Assembly (NCBI GenBank): GCA_023374045.1
Contig: CM041778.1
Span: 93,684,839-93,748,838 of the forward strand
Source: Limonium bicolor
Lineage: Eukaryota; Streptophyta; Magnoliopsida; Caryophyllales; Plumbaginaceae
DNA: 64,000 nt
Direction: 5' to 3'
Shown here piece by piece: positions 10,766 through 24,700 of this stretch (position 1 is its first letter; each line of letters starts with the position of its first letter). A program made the position numbers and the translations under genes. The notes under the pieces are model-generated. The model did no database searches. It saw nothing but the letters and a program-made list of their open reading frames with translations, and was not told the origin of the DNA.

Positions 10766-12322
10766 ACTTGTTTCTAAATTCTCTTTCAACTCCAAACTTC
10801 TCCTCATATATTCTAATATGTTATAACCTCATTTGGGCACCTCAAATACACCTTAAGCCTCCTTTAAATACCTTAAATCATTCACCAAGATCCACCTTAG
10901 TCATTATGCATTTCCCTTGTAATAATGCTAACACTTGTAATGTTTTCCCCTAGGTTTCTAGGTGGTGGTTCACACCTAACGTAACCACTATGCCAAATGT
11001 TTTCCTCACCACTATAACATCATCTCCCAAGCATCTTTCACCATCGAAAATCCTTTTATGCATTTACTTAAAGTTCCTTCCTAAGCTTAAGCTTCCATAC
11101 ACCAACACCTTATTTCCTTCCTAGTTGTTTACCAACATTTGCCTAAGTTCTAAATACTCAATTACATTCTCTTGATTCCTAAATCCTTCAAAGTAATGCC
11201 TAAGTCATCGTAACTCATTATAACGCTTTATCTCACCCCCTTTTTCATCAAGACTACCTCTAAAACTTCCTTAGTCATTAAATTCCCTTAGAACATATTC
11301 AAATCACCTTAAGCATTATACCTTCTCCTTAAACTTATGCACAAGTCTTACATTCCTCATCTCATGATTTTAGTGTGTTCAAAAACACTCACCAATCCTC
11401 TAATTCCTCCTAGACATCTCTAGGTCATTCTAAACCTCAAGAACTCCTTAGTTAACTAATCTCCACTCAAATTCCTCATAATGACTCCTAGTAAATCCTA
11501 GGTCATATTAATTCACCATCATCACCTAAACACTTATTTTCTAATCAAATTTCGCCATAGCACCTCTAGCATCATAGCATGCCCATACACATTATTTTTC
11601 CTCATTTAACCATCTCACACACATCAAGTTCTTTCTCATCATATCTCATCACCCAAACCAACTCATTCACAACAAACTCAATATATTGCAATAATCTTAA
11701 ATTGCATAGCACTAAGGCTCTTAAATGACATGGCTCTTAGGCCTTAAATGACTTAAACTTAAACACTGAATTTCCCACATATATAAGCTTTCAACCTGCA
11801 AATACACTCATCAATCTCATAGTAGTTATAATGCTCTTAAAATCCACCTTAAACTTATATTACTAACTCATTCTCATTAGTTCCTTAACCACAAGTTCAT
11901 AAGCTTGTTTAAGTTCTTTTTCTTAGGTTATATAACCCAATACACAATGTAAGCTTTAAGCCACATTGGTATTTATCTAAAACTCATTCCTTAATCTTAA
12001 ACCACCATTAGGTAAGCATTTTACCTTGTTTTCTCAAGCTTATCCTAATCTCCTCCTTAGGCCTTCTTCTTGCATAGATCTCGGCCACCACTTAAATTCC
12101 TTTTGCCAATGTTCTAATCAATATTTAAGGACTCATATGAGTACTAAACAATGCACTAACCTCAAGGAATGAAAACCTAGGTTAGAAATGTGTTCTAAGG
12201 CATAAAAGCGGATGATTACCTTTGAAGTCTCAAGGTAGACTTTGGAATTGAATGAAATAGGACCTCCACTAGTCCTTGGTGAATAAATCAAGCTAGAACA
12301 AGGCATAAAAACATAGCCCCAT

Positions 12323-15300
12323 TGTAACACCCCATCCAACAATAACACACTTACAATAAACTGCAGCGGAAAACAACCTCATCACATTACTTATCTCGTT
12401 GGTGTTACACGCCGTTAGCCACCCACGTGGCTAACAAGGCTAATACATACACATTGTACCGGTCTGATGGGCTAAATTCCCGAGCGACTACACATTACTA
12501 TCCCTTTCCATTAACAACAACAACAACGTACACCTTTCAACTATACCGAGTATTTATAAACTGATGCCGACAACAATTTCGGTCTTACTACACCTACTGT
12601 ATACACACACTTAAATGCTTACCCATGTACAACGACTACCCGTCCTACTCTCGAACGGCTTCCAGCTCCTTGTACCTGAAATAGGAAAAGAAGAGAAAGG
12701 GTGGCCCCCAAGGGGCTCAGCACCTTTGCTGGTATGGTAATCCCGCAGCCCACATGCTACCGGGCCACGCACAACTAATTGTCGTCCTAGCATGCGATTA
12801 ATTATACTTAAATCATGCATGCAACTGTAAACACACAACACATAATCATTTCGCCTCAACGGGCTCAACAAACGGATAATATATCCTTACTTAATAATTC
12901 ACTCATGGTATTCATTATCCCTAGAGTGTTCCTCCTCTAATGGAGCTACTTCCTTAATAGACGACACTTACCCTTAAATCGGGTTATCCTTAAACGCCTC
13001 TTTTCTCAAACTGGGATTCATATCCATGATCCACACACTTCATATCTCACTATATATATCTTTCCTTACATACTAAACTTAACAACACTTCCACGTATCG
13101 ACGTGCATATGATAACATCGCAATAGGAATTGCTTACAATAACATCACATAACATAACGGGAACGGTCCTCTTAGGAACCGACCCAAACATAGTTAAATC
13201 ACTGGTGAGCCTAGAGAATGATGTCACCCTCATGGTGAGCTCGTTATACAATAACAACAACACTCATTACCATCCTAATAGTCGGACGAGTAACTTAAGT
13301 TAAGGTGGTTCGGGTTTGGAGGCCCGAACACACCACACAAACACATGTTCCCCCTAAACCGATCATAAGTCAGAATAGCTAAGCTTTGGAATAAGCTAGT
13401 GGGAGATCATAACCCGTGAGGGAAACAACCATAACAAAGAGAAGGGTAAGGCTACAAAGGATACCCTCTCCCAAACAACGCGCGACCGGCCAAACCGGAT
13501 TCCTCACTACTGTTAGTACATACTTACTTTAGATATTAGTTAGAACCCCACTATGGAGTCTATCATAACTACACACCATACCGTTACAACTGGGTTAAAC
13601 ACACAAGGGAGATCCCTACATTCACATACACATATCACACATTTAACACACGCATAGCCGTGGTTAGTACGTCCCATGGTTCGGGTCGTTTAATCCGAAT
13701 ACCGAACTCTCATGTGATCCTAGACTCAGTTAACTAAGGTTAACACTTCCGAGGTTAAATGGTATCGGAGTTGAACACGCCACATAAATGAATTACTGTA
13801 AACTCATTACATGTTTTATCTTACAACGTGGCAAACATACAGAAAAACACATTGGCATACAAGCCGGTGTAATCCGGTAGGACACAGGTTGCAAGAAAAC
13901 CATACCTGTCACCGGAGTCCACTTTATCATGTCCACTTATGTTCCTCGAGCAATTCTCGAACAACTGATAACATTACATGTACTTTTATTAACATCGGGG
14001 TAGCATGATTATTTAATGTCTAATGCTTATAACTTCTCCCCGTTAACTTAGTTACATAACTTTACATTTTAACTTGTTTTACTTTTACATTTTGATACAA
14101 CTTTCCCCTCACCAAATTGCCATTATAACTCACCTAACATGTCTTTAACAACCTTATAACATCATTACTAATCAATCCCCATCATTACATATCATTTTAT
14201 AACCTTAACATTTAAATCATCTTACTTAACTTAATCTCTTAAGTCCTTTTATAATTATTTTCTAATCACCAATACTCTCTTAATGGCATACCACTAATAC
14301 CACTTAACATTCTTAAAATTTAATTTTTTTTTTTTTAAGGTCCGACCGACCCACCGACCGACCCACCCCCTGGGTAGGTCGGCTGCAGAGAACATCCAAC
14401 TTCACAGTTTCAGCCCGACCGACCCAGACTGGGGTCGGTCCCCTGGGTAGGTCGGCTGCAGAAACTCTCCTAAAAATGCCTATCTTATTCCAAACTCCTC
14501 CACAAGTTCCCTTATATGTTCTAACACCATTTAGCCACTTAAACACCCTCTTAAATCATCCATTAAACTCATTAGTTGACCCACCATCAAGCTCCTTGAT
14601 CATTCACTCAAATTCTTGCAAAATTCCTAACACTTGTAATGTTTTCCCTAAGTTCCTAAGTGGTGGTTTATACTTATGATAACAACTAACTAAAATGTTT
14701 CTCACCACCATCACATCTACTCCAAGCGTCATTCCTCACAAACATCTCCATTACACAACTCCTTCTATATCCACAAGTTTACACTTGGACCTTCACAAAG
14801 CATTACTTTTCCTTTGTTTACCTAAACTTTAACAAGACTTAATACTTCACATATCATAACTTTGGTGTGTATAAAACACTCATTTGATTTCTAAATCCTC
14901 CAAGATTGTGCCCAAGGCATCTTAAAACTTAAGAACACCTTAATTCACCATCTTCACACTCAACCATTCCTAGCACCTTCTAGGTCATAAAATCTCATTA
15001 CAACACATGAACTCCTTTGTTCATCAACTAAATTTTGCCATAGCTTCTCTTGTATATTCTCACATCCAAACACTTAGGTTTTTACCTTATTCCATTCAAG
15101 AACACCTAAAATCCATCAAACACATTTTATACACAAACTTCACACATTTAGCACTACATCACAATATAGTGCATAAGCTTAAATTGCTTGGCACTTAGGC
15201 CCTTAAATAACATGGCTCTTAGGCCCTTAAATTGCATAAACCTTAAACACTGAATTTCCCACATAAGTAATGCCTTTGACCTGCAAATACACCCAACAAT

Positions 15301-16873
15301 ACATATGCCCTTAATAAACTCCTTGAGAGCATTTCTCTAGGTCATTCACCATTGGCTCCTTAGGTATTTTATTAAGCAAATCAAGCTCATTTTCCTAAGG
15401 CATTTAAACTACATTGAGATAGCTTGTTTACCTCTTTTTCCTCACAAACTTCTTTCTTGTTTCCTTGTAAAACCGGTGGGGTGTTTGGTTGTTTGTCAAC
15501 TTCTAAACAATGTACAAATAATAGAATGAGTATTCAAGCATTATGCTTCATCTCATTGTAAACCCTAGTTACACATATTGTTTTAACACATTAAGGTAAT
15601 TGTTTTACCTTGGAATTGGAAGAGAACTTGAATAAGTATCAAGAGAGGACTCCTCTTAGCCCTTGGAAGATTCAAATGAAGCTAAAATAAGCAAGGTGAA
15701 AACACCATTGTGAGGTGAATTTTCGGACATCACATAAACATGGAGGAAACATGGATTTTCTTTGAGTTTCCTTACCTTGAAGCAAAGGAGAACAATAATA
15801 TGTGAAAAAGTGAGCTCAAGCTCCTTCAATGGAGAATCTTCATGGCACCAAAATGGAGTTCTTGAAGATTTGAAAAGAGAGAAGTGTAGAGCTTGACCTA
15901 ACTAAGACAAATATGGTCTTGGAATTTGATTTGGTGCATGGAGCTAGAAGTTACAAGCATTCAAAGATGGAGAATGGCTACTTACTGTAGCAAAACGAAA
16001 ATGGAGAAGGGAGGAGATGAAGAAACCGTGTGAAATGGAAGGAAAGAAGAGAATGAGGTGAGAGAGTACACTTTGTTAAGATTTTATGTTATAAAGTAAC
16101 TTTTCTCTTTTATTCTTTCTTCTTTTCTTTATTTACTAGCCAAGTGTGATGACTCACACACCCAAAACCGTGGCCCCTTCATTATATAACATATATTGGC
16201 CTTTGTTGACCAATTAAACAATTATAACAACATATGTTACAAACTAGCTTATTAAAATCACTATTCACTAAAACAAGGCACATAGAAGTGAAATTTTGAT
16301 TTCCCATTGATATAGACTTCCAAATGTGATACTATATAGTACACATGTTAATTAAAGAGTAATGATGGACATTTAGCCATTCAAAACTCATTTACGAGAC
16401 AATTTTTCAAAAACGTGCTTTAAGACTCCTTAAAGCACATTTTGTGTGTTAACTTGTTTTCAAGCTTGGTTTTCTTTGGTAATTGATTTAATATGTTCAT
16501 TAACATATATTAAAGTATAGGTATGACCATTAGGTCTTATACACATTTATCCCAAGCTTAGAGCACATTTTTGCTCATATTGACTTTAAGGTATTTTCTT
16601 GTGTTTTATTTGGTTTTGTTGTCTACCAAAGTTTCCTAAGGACTTAATTAGCCTTATTAAATCATACTTGAATATTATTAAGCCTTGGTAGGCTCTTTGG
16701 GTCCTAACCAAGTTCGCTCATAGCTTAGAGCATGTTTTTGCTCAAACTGTGTCTTAATGCTTTATTGCATTTTACTATGGTTTAAATTGTACACTGATGT
16801 TCCTAAGGCACTTTTAGCCTTTACATACCATAGTTTAATATTTAAACCACATATCAAGGTTTGGGGTATTTCA
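12323..16873 (-). repeat. First LTR of tandem C cluster (4551 bp, diverged)
   Basis: The termini are TGTAACACCCC and GGGGTATTTCA. Its first 900 bases and last 1800 bases match the other C LTRs. The middle differs: the hairpin array at 14340-14462 uses GACCGACCCA arms instead of GTCCGAACTTG arms. The twin hairpin is at 12704-12731. This is the 3' LTR by orientation. Short frames at 12611-12871 and 15007-15198 are not supported as genes. Confidence 0.8.
14340..14462. repeat. Short variant hairpin array in first C LTR
   Basis: After a run of T (about 14325-14336) come two units ending in GGTCGGCTGCAGA. Arms such as CCGACCGACCCA and TGGGTAGGTCGG are complementary with small mismatches. The sequence differs from the arrays of the sister LTRs, but unit design and position are the same. 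Confidence 0.55.
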
Positions 16874-16878
16874 ATCTA

Positions 16879-16910
16879 CCCCCCTTAAAAGAACTTCGTC
16901 CTCGAAGTTC
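16879..16910 (-). promoter_or_regulatory. Terminal polypurine tract and hairpin, internal region 1
   Basis: On the minus strand, GAACTTCG-AGGA-CGAAGTTC is followed by TTTTAAGGGGGGTAGAT and then the LTR end TGAAATACCCC. The same arrangement for internal region 2 is at 26144-26175. Confidence 0.75.
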
Positions 16911-16994
16911 ACACTTTCCACACATCATTAGATTAGAACACAGGAATCACTTGGAAATAAACTTCCATAACCAAACACACTTTACATCACAACC

Positions 16995-17228
16995 TCGGAC
17001 TTAATGGTCCGAGCAACACATTCACATCCACACATAACATAACATATCCACATGATAACCTCGGACTCTATGGTCCGGGTATCTTAACAACACTTACACA
17101 TACATAACAACCCCTTTGACTCACTGGTCTTGGGTAACATAACAACATTTGGACACATAGGTCCCGATAACATAACAGTCTTTAGACACATAGGTCTATG
17201 TAACACCACACATTTAGACTATAGGTCT
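16995..17228 (-). repeat. 3' untranslated hairpin array, internal region 1
   Basis: Clear members are TCGGAC-TTAATG-GTCCGA (16995-17012), CGGAC-TCTATG-GTCCG (17062-17077), GGAC-ACATAG-GTCC (17151-17164), TAGAC-ACATAG-GTCTA (17183-17198) and AGAC-TATAG-GTCT (17216-17228), separated by CATAACAAC-like spacers. Stem bases co-vary while the loop stays close to ACATAG. The copy in internal region 2 lies at about 26258-26500. Confidence 0.65.
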
Positions 17229-18184
17229 TAATAGCACACACTTTTAGAACTCGGTCAAAATAACATTTATTACACATACCAAACAACATGTCATAGCATG
17301 TATAACATCAAAAATATCTTTGATATACACTGCGATCCCGCAGAAACCCGGTCGCGATGGAACCTCCGTCCCCGTGTCCTTGGGAGATCAAAACAATCAC
17401 TTAAGTTTAAAATTTCCTTGTGAGATTAAGTAAAAGAACTTTAATTATGTAAAGTATCTATCAACGTTTTATAAATACCAATTGAAAATCCTTTGAAAAC
17501 ACACACAACTCCAAGTCCAACTTAAGCTCTTTGCTTCTTTTATTAGCGTGGTTATTTGTGACCACTTATAGGGAGCTTCAAGAATCATCCAACCTTGATG
17601 TGATCAGCATCAGTGTAGAACTATCCTTCCACTCCAATTTGTGTTCGGCTTCCCTTGATCACATGCAAATCAAGTTCCACTTCCCACTTCATTTTCAAGC
17701 ATCAAATAAATCACTCATTTCCAATTTCTATCTTTTAAATCATTCTAATCATGATCATAACATCCAAAGGATAGAACTCCGTCTATCAGTTACCTCCATT
17801 CACTTTAATCCTGTTGCCTAGGGAATCTTATTCTCACTAGGTTCTATGTCGGTATCATACCCTTTCTTGAATCACTATATAGTATATATACACATATATT
17901 TTATCAAAATACAACACACAATTTCACATTTATACACTGTCGGGGTTTGCTCCCCGGGAGTTTCTCTATCCCCAAACTTGTACTATCACTCACAACTGTT
18001 AATAAATCAACACACTTACCACAATGGTATTCGCATCTTCTGTGCGCAATTACCACAATTAAACCATCTTGTACATAACACACACACCAATCATCAAAAC
18101 AATAATTTTGTGCTATGCACAATATAAGTCACATACACTACGTACTCTTGTACGGTAATACACACTAAGTGGTTTTGCGCTCTA

Positions 18185-18216
18185 CCCCCCTTAAAAGGGA
18201 TTACGCCCACGTAATC
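18185..18216 (-). promoter_or_regulatory. Inner polypurine tract and hairpin, internal region 1
   Basis: On the plus strand CCCCCCTTAAAAGG is followed by GATTACG-CCCA-CGTAATC (18199-18216). On the minus strand this gives hairpin then purine tract, as at the LTR border. The equivalent in internal region 2 is at 27494-27525. Confidence 0.6.
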
Positions 18217-21200
18217 AATTACTAAACATTGGCTTAAAATGTTCTGCCGTCGTGAAGTGTTTTAACTTCCATGCGGTCTATTACACAATGGATTCTGATT
18301 AGAGGATCTTAACCATATTGGCGGTTAGTTCCTAAACCAATAATTCTCATTGGAGTTTGTTTAAACTCTTAGTTAGTTTCGATTCTGGCCTGTTAGGCTT
18401 CTAGGAATTAATAATTAGCCATTCACTCGTGTTCACCATGTACATTCAACACTTGAATCACTGGCTCACTAGTTTCTGCTGTGAAACTTTAATAACTGTA
18501 GAGCTTAATTGCTCCCTTTTGTTATTCTTACTGTACTGTACATCCCCAATTGTCACCTTCATCTTGGTAACAATGGTTTCTCAACCGACGCGTGGTATCT
18601 CTTACCGTTAGCGAATTCGGTGAGTTATAAACTTTCTATCCACTTCCATAACAATTTACTGTGTATACAGCTGTGTATTTCACAATGATTGACTTGTTCC
18701 CTTCCGACTTACTGTCGGTTGAGATTGAGCTACTACCTAGTGTGTAGTGCTCTCTCAGCTATTTCCAACATTTGGGGTATATTCCATACCGATATTTAAC
18801 AGTTAGTGCTACTGTAGTCACTTACTGTTAATCATGCCTCCACATTTGGTCTTGTACAAGTACTTTCTATAGGTGCGGCCTTGCATTTCCTATGCATCGG
18901 CCATTATAACATTATTCGTCCACAATTAACATGTTTCCAATTCCTAGCTATCCCACTCGGTTATTACTGCAAGTGCAATACCAAAACACTCAGTCATACA
19001 GAGTGCAGAGGCGTAAACTCTTGACAGTAAATCCCTTATGCGATTCGCCATGGAATTCACACTGAGTTTCCTTATCACATAGTACCGACCATTGGCTTAT
19101 TGCCCAGTCTGTGTATCATCACTTGCTTGCATGTCCATTGAGTTTAACTCATAACTGGTCTTATCGGCCACATCACTATTTAACAACACTTATACAACGG
19201 TCGCTTACTGCGCACCGTGCTTATTGTATAACACTAACTTATATGGTGTTTACTGTCACATTGACTTCCACACATATACTTACATCATTCGTATTATGGT
19301 TCATCACTCACTACTGTATGCTCCTTGAGCATTGATCATCCGAGTCACAAGCCGGCATTATTCAGCTCGGTGTTTCACTTTATACACACATGCTACTAAG
19401 CTAACTGCTCTCTTTCAATAATAACATCGTCCATCCTTAACATATTTCTTGAACTTGATTCACATAACTACCCACTCCTGCGGTCTCACAATATCGAGAG
19501 GTATCCCCACTCTTAATGCAGTGGTTCGTTTACCACTCTATTCACTTATACACATAAACTTCTACAACCAATCGAATTTATATGACATATCTTGCTTATG
19601 GCTTATAAGCCTTATTTGCCTTGAGCTGGGCTCATCGTAGGCTGTACACACATGTACTTCTCTGTACAACATTATATGGTTTGGATACTATATTGAGCTC
19701 TATGACAAGGTCGTTGCATTCCATTTCCTTTCACGGAATGCCCCTTAGGTTTGTCAGTCCGTCCCTGACAACTTATGTCTAAACTGGGTGTTAGTTTCAA
19801 CCCTTATGTTTCTGTCACGTTATCTTGTTCAATTATCGTTGATGCAAGCACCCTTCAAGGATCGCTCCTGGGTGTTGCTAAGTTATGCCTTTACATCAGG
19901 TTCACACTTATTGGTATACTCAGTTAGCCACGCCGTTTGCGTTCTTAACTGGCTTATTATCTCCTTCTGTGAAGATCAACATTTCCTGGTAGTGTAGGTA
20001 CTTATTATGGGAGTTTCATCCCGTTCTTTGCACATTGATGTGTCCACCATAGGCATCTGCTTAGCCATGGACAGGCTGGGTCATCGTTCCAGCTAACATG
20101 TCTATCCTGCGGATCCTTAAGACGTATTCGATGTCTTAAGATTACAGTTGGTGCACTTCACGCCTCCTAACTCTTAAACATTTCCTTGAAATGAATTCAC
20201 TAATTCCTTTGGTCTCGTTAACTTAACTAGGTTCCTTTACTTCAACCATTCATGGTAATCTCTAGCTCTTGTTTGATTTATACTGCTGACCGTAGACGGA
20301 GTCGACTACTTCCCGTGTTTCGGACTCCACTCGTATACATATGTGGGGTACCATACTGATACATTGCTACTTACCCAACTAACCCATAAGTAGGTCTGCC
20401 AGGCCCACAAGCTCCTATCGGAGTGCGGTCGTCCCACAATTCAATTGGTAGACTCGTAGTGTCCGTCACACGCCTAGGTGAAGTATTCTGTTGTCAACTC
20501 CCTTATATTGTCCCTTGACAATATTCATTCCATGCTTCCCGAACTTAATCGAGGAAAGTTCATCCACTGTCGTATCTTATCAACTGCTCTTGGTTTTACT
20601 GGCTTGGTTTAAAAGAAGGTTGGAAAGAAGTGTTGGTTTGAAAGAAAATCTGGTTTTGAAAAGAAAAGGGTTAGATAAATCTGGGTTTGAAAGAAAATTT
20701 TCATGGTTTCACAACATCTTCTTACCTTAACCAAGTCTAGCTTCTTGCTGACTGGTGTGCTTCCAATTACAGGGGTTAGGCTAACAGGCCCTTCCACTGT
20801 TATGACGATCACATTTAACTTTATGGTACTTTACCAAATCACTATGTGGTTATAAACTTCCCGAACAGCCCTGTTATAGCAGCACTTGCTATGGCAAGTG
20901 CGCCATGCTAACTGGCTATCGGTTTAACACATACCAGTTGTGGTATTGTTTTTACCCATACTGTCATCAGTGGCCTTGTTGGCCCTCACTGATCTTACTG
21001 CCTTGATAATAACCCTCTAGGTAACTCCTCACTGTATCATATGGTAATTATCAACTGGGGTGTCTCCCACTCTTGGAGTCCCCTTTTACTTAGTATCGTA
21101 TCCTCTTTATAGCCCGTTCCACGTATTTGTCGTGGTTACTGAGACTTGTCTCTTGTTTGGGCACCACGTTGTAGTTCCTTTGTCGGTTGGTATACCGTTG

Positions 21201-21695
21201 GTGTTTTATTTATCAACTGTGGTTCCGTAGACACTTGTCTCGGTTTTCAGTAATCCAATTCTTGCCTGTTGCACGGTCGGTGCGTTGCAAGCTGGTTAGC
21301 CTCGACTGCTCGGCATGTCGACCCAGGTTGCCGGAAATTCTATTCTTCTATACACTGATTCTTCACTCTTCGCTATGGAATGCGATTAACACTGTTTAGA
21401 TGGGAACCGTCTCCGGGATTCCCTGTTTTCAGGATCTACCGTATGACAGGTTCTCCGTACCTTTAGAGGTACTTAATAACAGCCAGATCGGGTATTCCCG
21501 AGTAAGAGAGGACTTCCATCTCTCTGGCGTTCTTTCCCAAGTTATAAAAGGGATTGTGGAGGGCGGGAAGGATATAGTAGGTTTCCAGTATTCACTGGTC
21601 ATACCTAACTAGCGTATCTCTCACGCTATCACTCAACCCTTAACCCAAAGTACTTAAATCCTAACTCGGTACTTCCTAAGCTCGGTAATTCAGTC

Positions 21696-21723
21696 ATCAG
21701 AGCGATACTTCGCTCTGATACCA
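21696..21723 (-). promoter_or_regulatory. Primer binding site (initiator Met tRNA type) inside a hairpin
   Basis: On the minus strand TGGTATCAGAGC (21712-21723) begins five bases after the LTR end. It is the usual plant retrotransposon site complementary to the 3' end of initiator tRNA-Met. Ten bases of it belong to a perfect stem, ATCAGAGCGA-AGTA-TCGCTCTGAT (21696-21719), so the site can fold on itself. Confidence 0.85.
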
Positions 21724-21728
21724 CTTTT

Positions 21729-24700
21729 TGTAACACCCCATCCAACAATAACACACTTACAATAAACTGCAGCGGAAAACAACCTCATCACATTACTTAT
21801 CTCGTGGTGTTACACGCCGTTAGCCACCCACGTGGCTAACAAGGCTAATACATACACATCGTACCGGTCTGATGGGCTAAATTCCCGAGCGACTACACCT
21901 TACTATCCCTTTCCATTAACACAACAACAACATACAACTTTCACTATACCGAGTATTTATAAACTGGTGCCGACAACAATTTCGGTCTTACTACACCTAC
22001 TGTATACATACACTTAAATGATTACCCATGTACAACGACTACCCGTCCTACTCTCGAACGGCTTCCAGCACTTCGTACCTGAAATAGGAAAAGAAGAGAA
22101 AGGGTGGCCCCCAAGGGGCTCAGCACCTTTGCTGGTATGGTAATCCCGCAGCCCACATGCTACCGGGCCACGCACAACTAATTGTCGTCTTAGCATGCGG
22201 TTGATTATTTTTAAATCATGCATGCAACTGTAAACACACAACACATAATCATTTCGCCTCAACGGGCTCAACAAACGGATAATATATCCTTACTTAATAA
22301 GTCACTCAAGGTATTCAATATCCCTAGAGTGTTCCTCCTCTAATGGAGCTACTTCCTTAACAGACGACCCTTACCCTTAAATCGGGTTATCCTTAAACGC
22401 CTCTTTTCTCAAACTGGGACTCATATCCATGATCCACATACTCCACATTTTACAACATATAACATACACTACATAACAACACTTAACAACACTTTGCACG
22501 TTTCCACGTGCACAACATAACACCGCAATAGATATTGCTTCACAACAAAGAAACATAACATAACGGGAATGGTCCTCTTAGGTACCGACCCAAACATTGC
22601 TAATACACTGGTGAGCCTAGAGAATGTTGCCAGTCTCATGATAAGCTCGTTACATAACTCGTTACCGTCTCGTTAAATGAACGGTTAACTTAACACAAGG
22701 TGTCTCGGATATAGTGATCCAAGCACACCGAAACAAACATAACAATAGTATGCCCCTGTGGCCCGACGTGAGTCAGTAATAGCCTTGGTTAAGCTAAAGG
22801 GAAGGTTGGGAACCAAATTGGAAAACAACCATAACATACAGAGAGGATCGAACCTGCTATGACAACGACCCCCATACTCACACGCGTGGCCGGAACAGAC
22901 CGGACTCCTCACTCCCCCCGTTAGCACTTGTTAGAAGTTCAACTTTGAACTTTATTAAACAATCACAAACATTGGGTTAAGTCTTGTTAGACATACACAA
23001 GGGAAGAGAGAGTCATACATTCACATACAAACATCACACACAACATCACATAACCAACTCACGCATAGCCGTGGTTAGAACGTTCCTTAAGTCGGAAACG
23101 TTGTTACCGGATACCGTTCTCCTACGTTTACCTAATAGTGGTTAACTAGCCCTTCAAGAGCATTCGAGGTTACCGGTATCGGCACGAAAACATACAATAA
23201 CAATAACGACTGTAAACTCGTTTCATGATTTATCTCATAACGTGGCAAACATACAGAAAAACACATTGGCATACAAGCCGGTGTAATCCGGTAGGACACA
23301 GGTTGCAAGAAAACCATACCTGTCACCGGAGTCCACTTTATCACGCCCACTTATGTTCCTCGAGCAATTCTCGAACAACTGATAACATTACATGTGTTTT
23401 TATTAACATCGGGGTTTGCTTGATTATTTAATGACTAATGCTTAACTTTCCCCGTTAACTTAGTTACATAACTTTATATTTTAACTTGTTCACTTTTACA
23501 TTTTGATACAACTTTTCACCCACTTAATTACCATTAAAACTCACTTACCATGTCCTTAACAACCTTATAACATCATTACCTATCAATCCCCACCATTACA
23601 CATCATTTCTATACCTTAAAACAACAATTTTGGTCCATACAGTGGCCTGTCCGAACTTGTGTCCGAACTTCCAAGTTCGGACGCAAGCCGTGGCCTTAGA
23701 CTGCAACCCATACACACGTCCGAACTTGTGTCCGGACTTACCAAGTTCGGACACAGTTCGAGAGAAATTCCTAGATTGAAATAGTGACGTCCGAACTTGT
23801 GTCCGGACTTCCCAAGTTCGGACACAGTTCGAGAGTGGAATTTTCCTTGCCCAACAGAGCCTGTCCGAACTTCCATGTCCGGACGGAAGTTCGGACACGG
23901 CAAAATGCTCAACTTCTATACCTTTAAACACTTAGCCAAATTCCTCCAAAGCCTCCAACTCTTATAGTTTATACTCCTTAAGTCCCTTAGTGATGATTCA
24001 TGCCAATTCTAACCATTATACCATGACATATCTTCCACACAAACATCATCATTCAAACTTCTTTTCTTACTAACTAAATCTCCTTTTACAACTTCTTCAA
24101 GACCTTTCAATACACTCTCAAAAACACACACATTGAATTCCTAGAACTTCCAAGATAATACCTAAATCCTTGCATCACTCTAAATCACCATAACACATGT
24201 TTTCCTTCTCAAGTAAACCTTTATTCACCTTTAACACATCCTAGTTCACCAAAACTTTCTTAAAACACTTAGAACTTCTCACACATTTCCCAAATTTGGC
24301 CATAGCTTCTCTTGTATATACTCACATCCAAACACTTAGGTTTTTACCTTATTTCATGCAAGAACACCTAAAATCCATCAAGAACATTTTTACACACACA
24401 CTTCACACATTAAGCACTACATCACAATATAGTGCATAACTTAAATTGCTTGGCACTTAGGCCCTTAAATAACATGGCTCTTAGGCCCTTAAATTGCATA
24501 AACCTTAAACACTGAATTTCCCACATAAATAATGCCTTTGACCTGCAAATACACCCAACAATACATATGCCCTTAATAAACTCCTTGAGAGCATTTCACT
24601 AGGTCATTCACCATTGGCTCCTTAGGTATTTTATTAAGCAAATCAAGCTCATTTTCCTAAGGCATTTAAACTACATTGAGATAGTTTGTTTACCTCTTTT

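Larger units (their letters stand above)
8779..12322 (-). repeat. Type B LTR, truncated by the C cluster
   Basis: It begins with TGTAACACCCC at 8779 and matches 56642 to about 59757 of the complete B LTR, including the twin hairpin, the amplified hairpin array (9385-9671), the GACCGG array and the following untranslated-like sequence. It breaks at CCCAT just before 12323, where a C LTR begins. The remaining roughly 1 kb of B LTR expected after the insertion is not found in this window, which implies a later deletion or recombination. Confidence 0.75.
16874..21728 (-). other. Internal region 1 of tandem C cluster, non-coding
   Basis: In transcript order it runs from the primer site (21712-21723) through about 3.3 kb of hairpin-rich sequence to the inner polypurine tract (18185-18190), the conserved block (17559-17690), the hairpin array (16995-17228) and the terminal polypurine tract (16879-16886). 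No frame longer than about 100 codons is present and none shows gag, protease, reverse transcriptase or integrase motifs. Notable hairpins include GCACTTGC-TATG-GCAAGTGC near 20885 and one spanning ATCAGTG to CACTGAT near 20967-20993. Confidence 0.75.

Noticed and set aside
21187..21612. Frames of 70 codons in the C internal region as gag relics
   Set aside because: No gag or zinc-knuckle motif, and frames are not kept between the tandem copies.
22014..22274. 86-codon frame conserved in several C LTRs (RRQLVVRGPVACGLRDYH)
   Set aside because: It overlaps the twin hairpin and adjoining stems, its start differs between copies, A and B show no equivalent frame, and conservation is explained by LTR identity.
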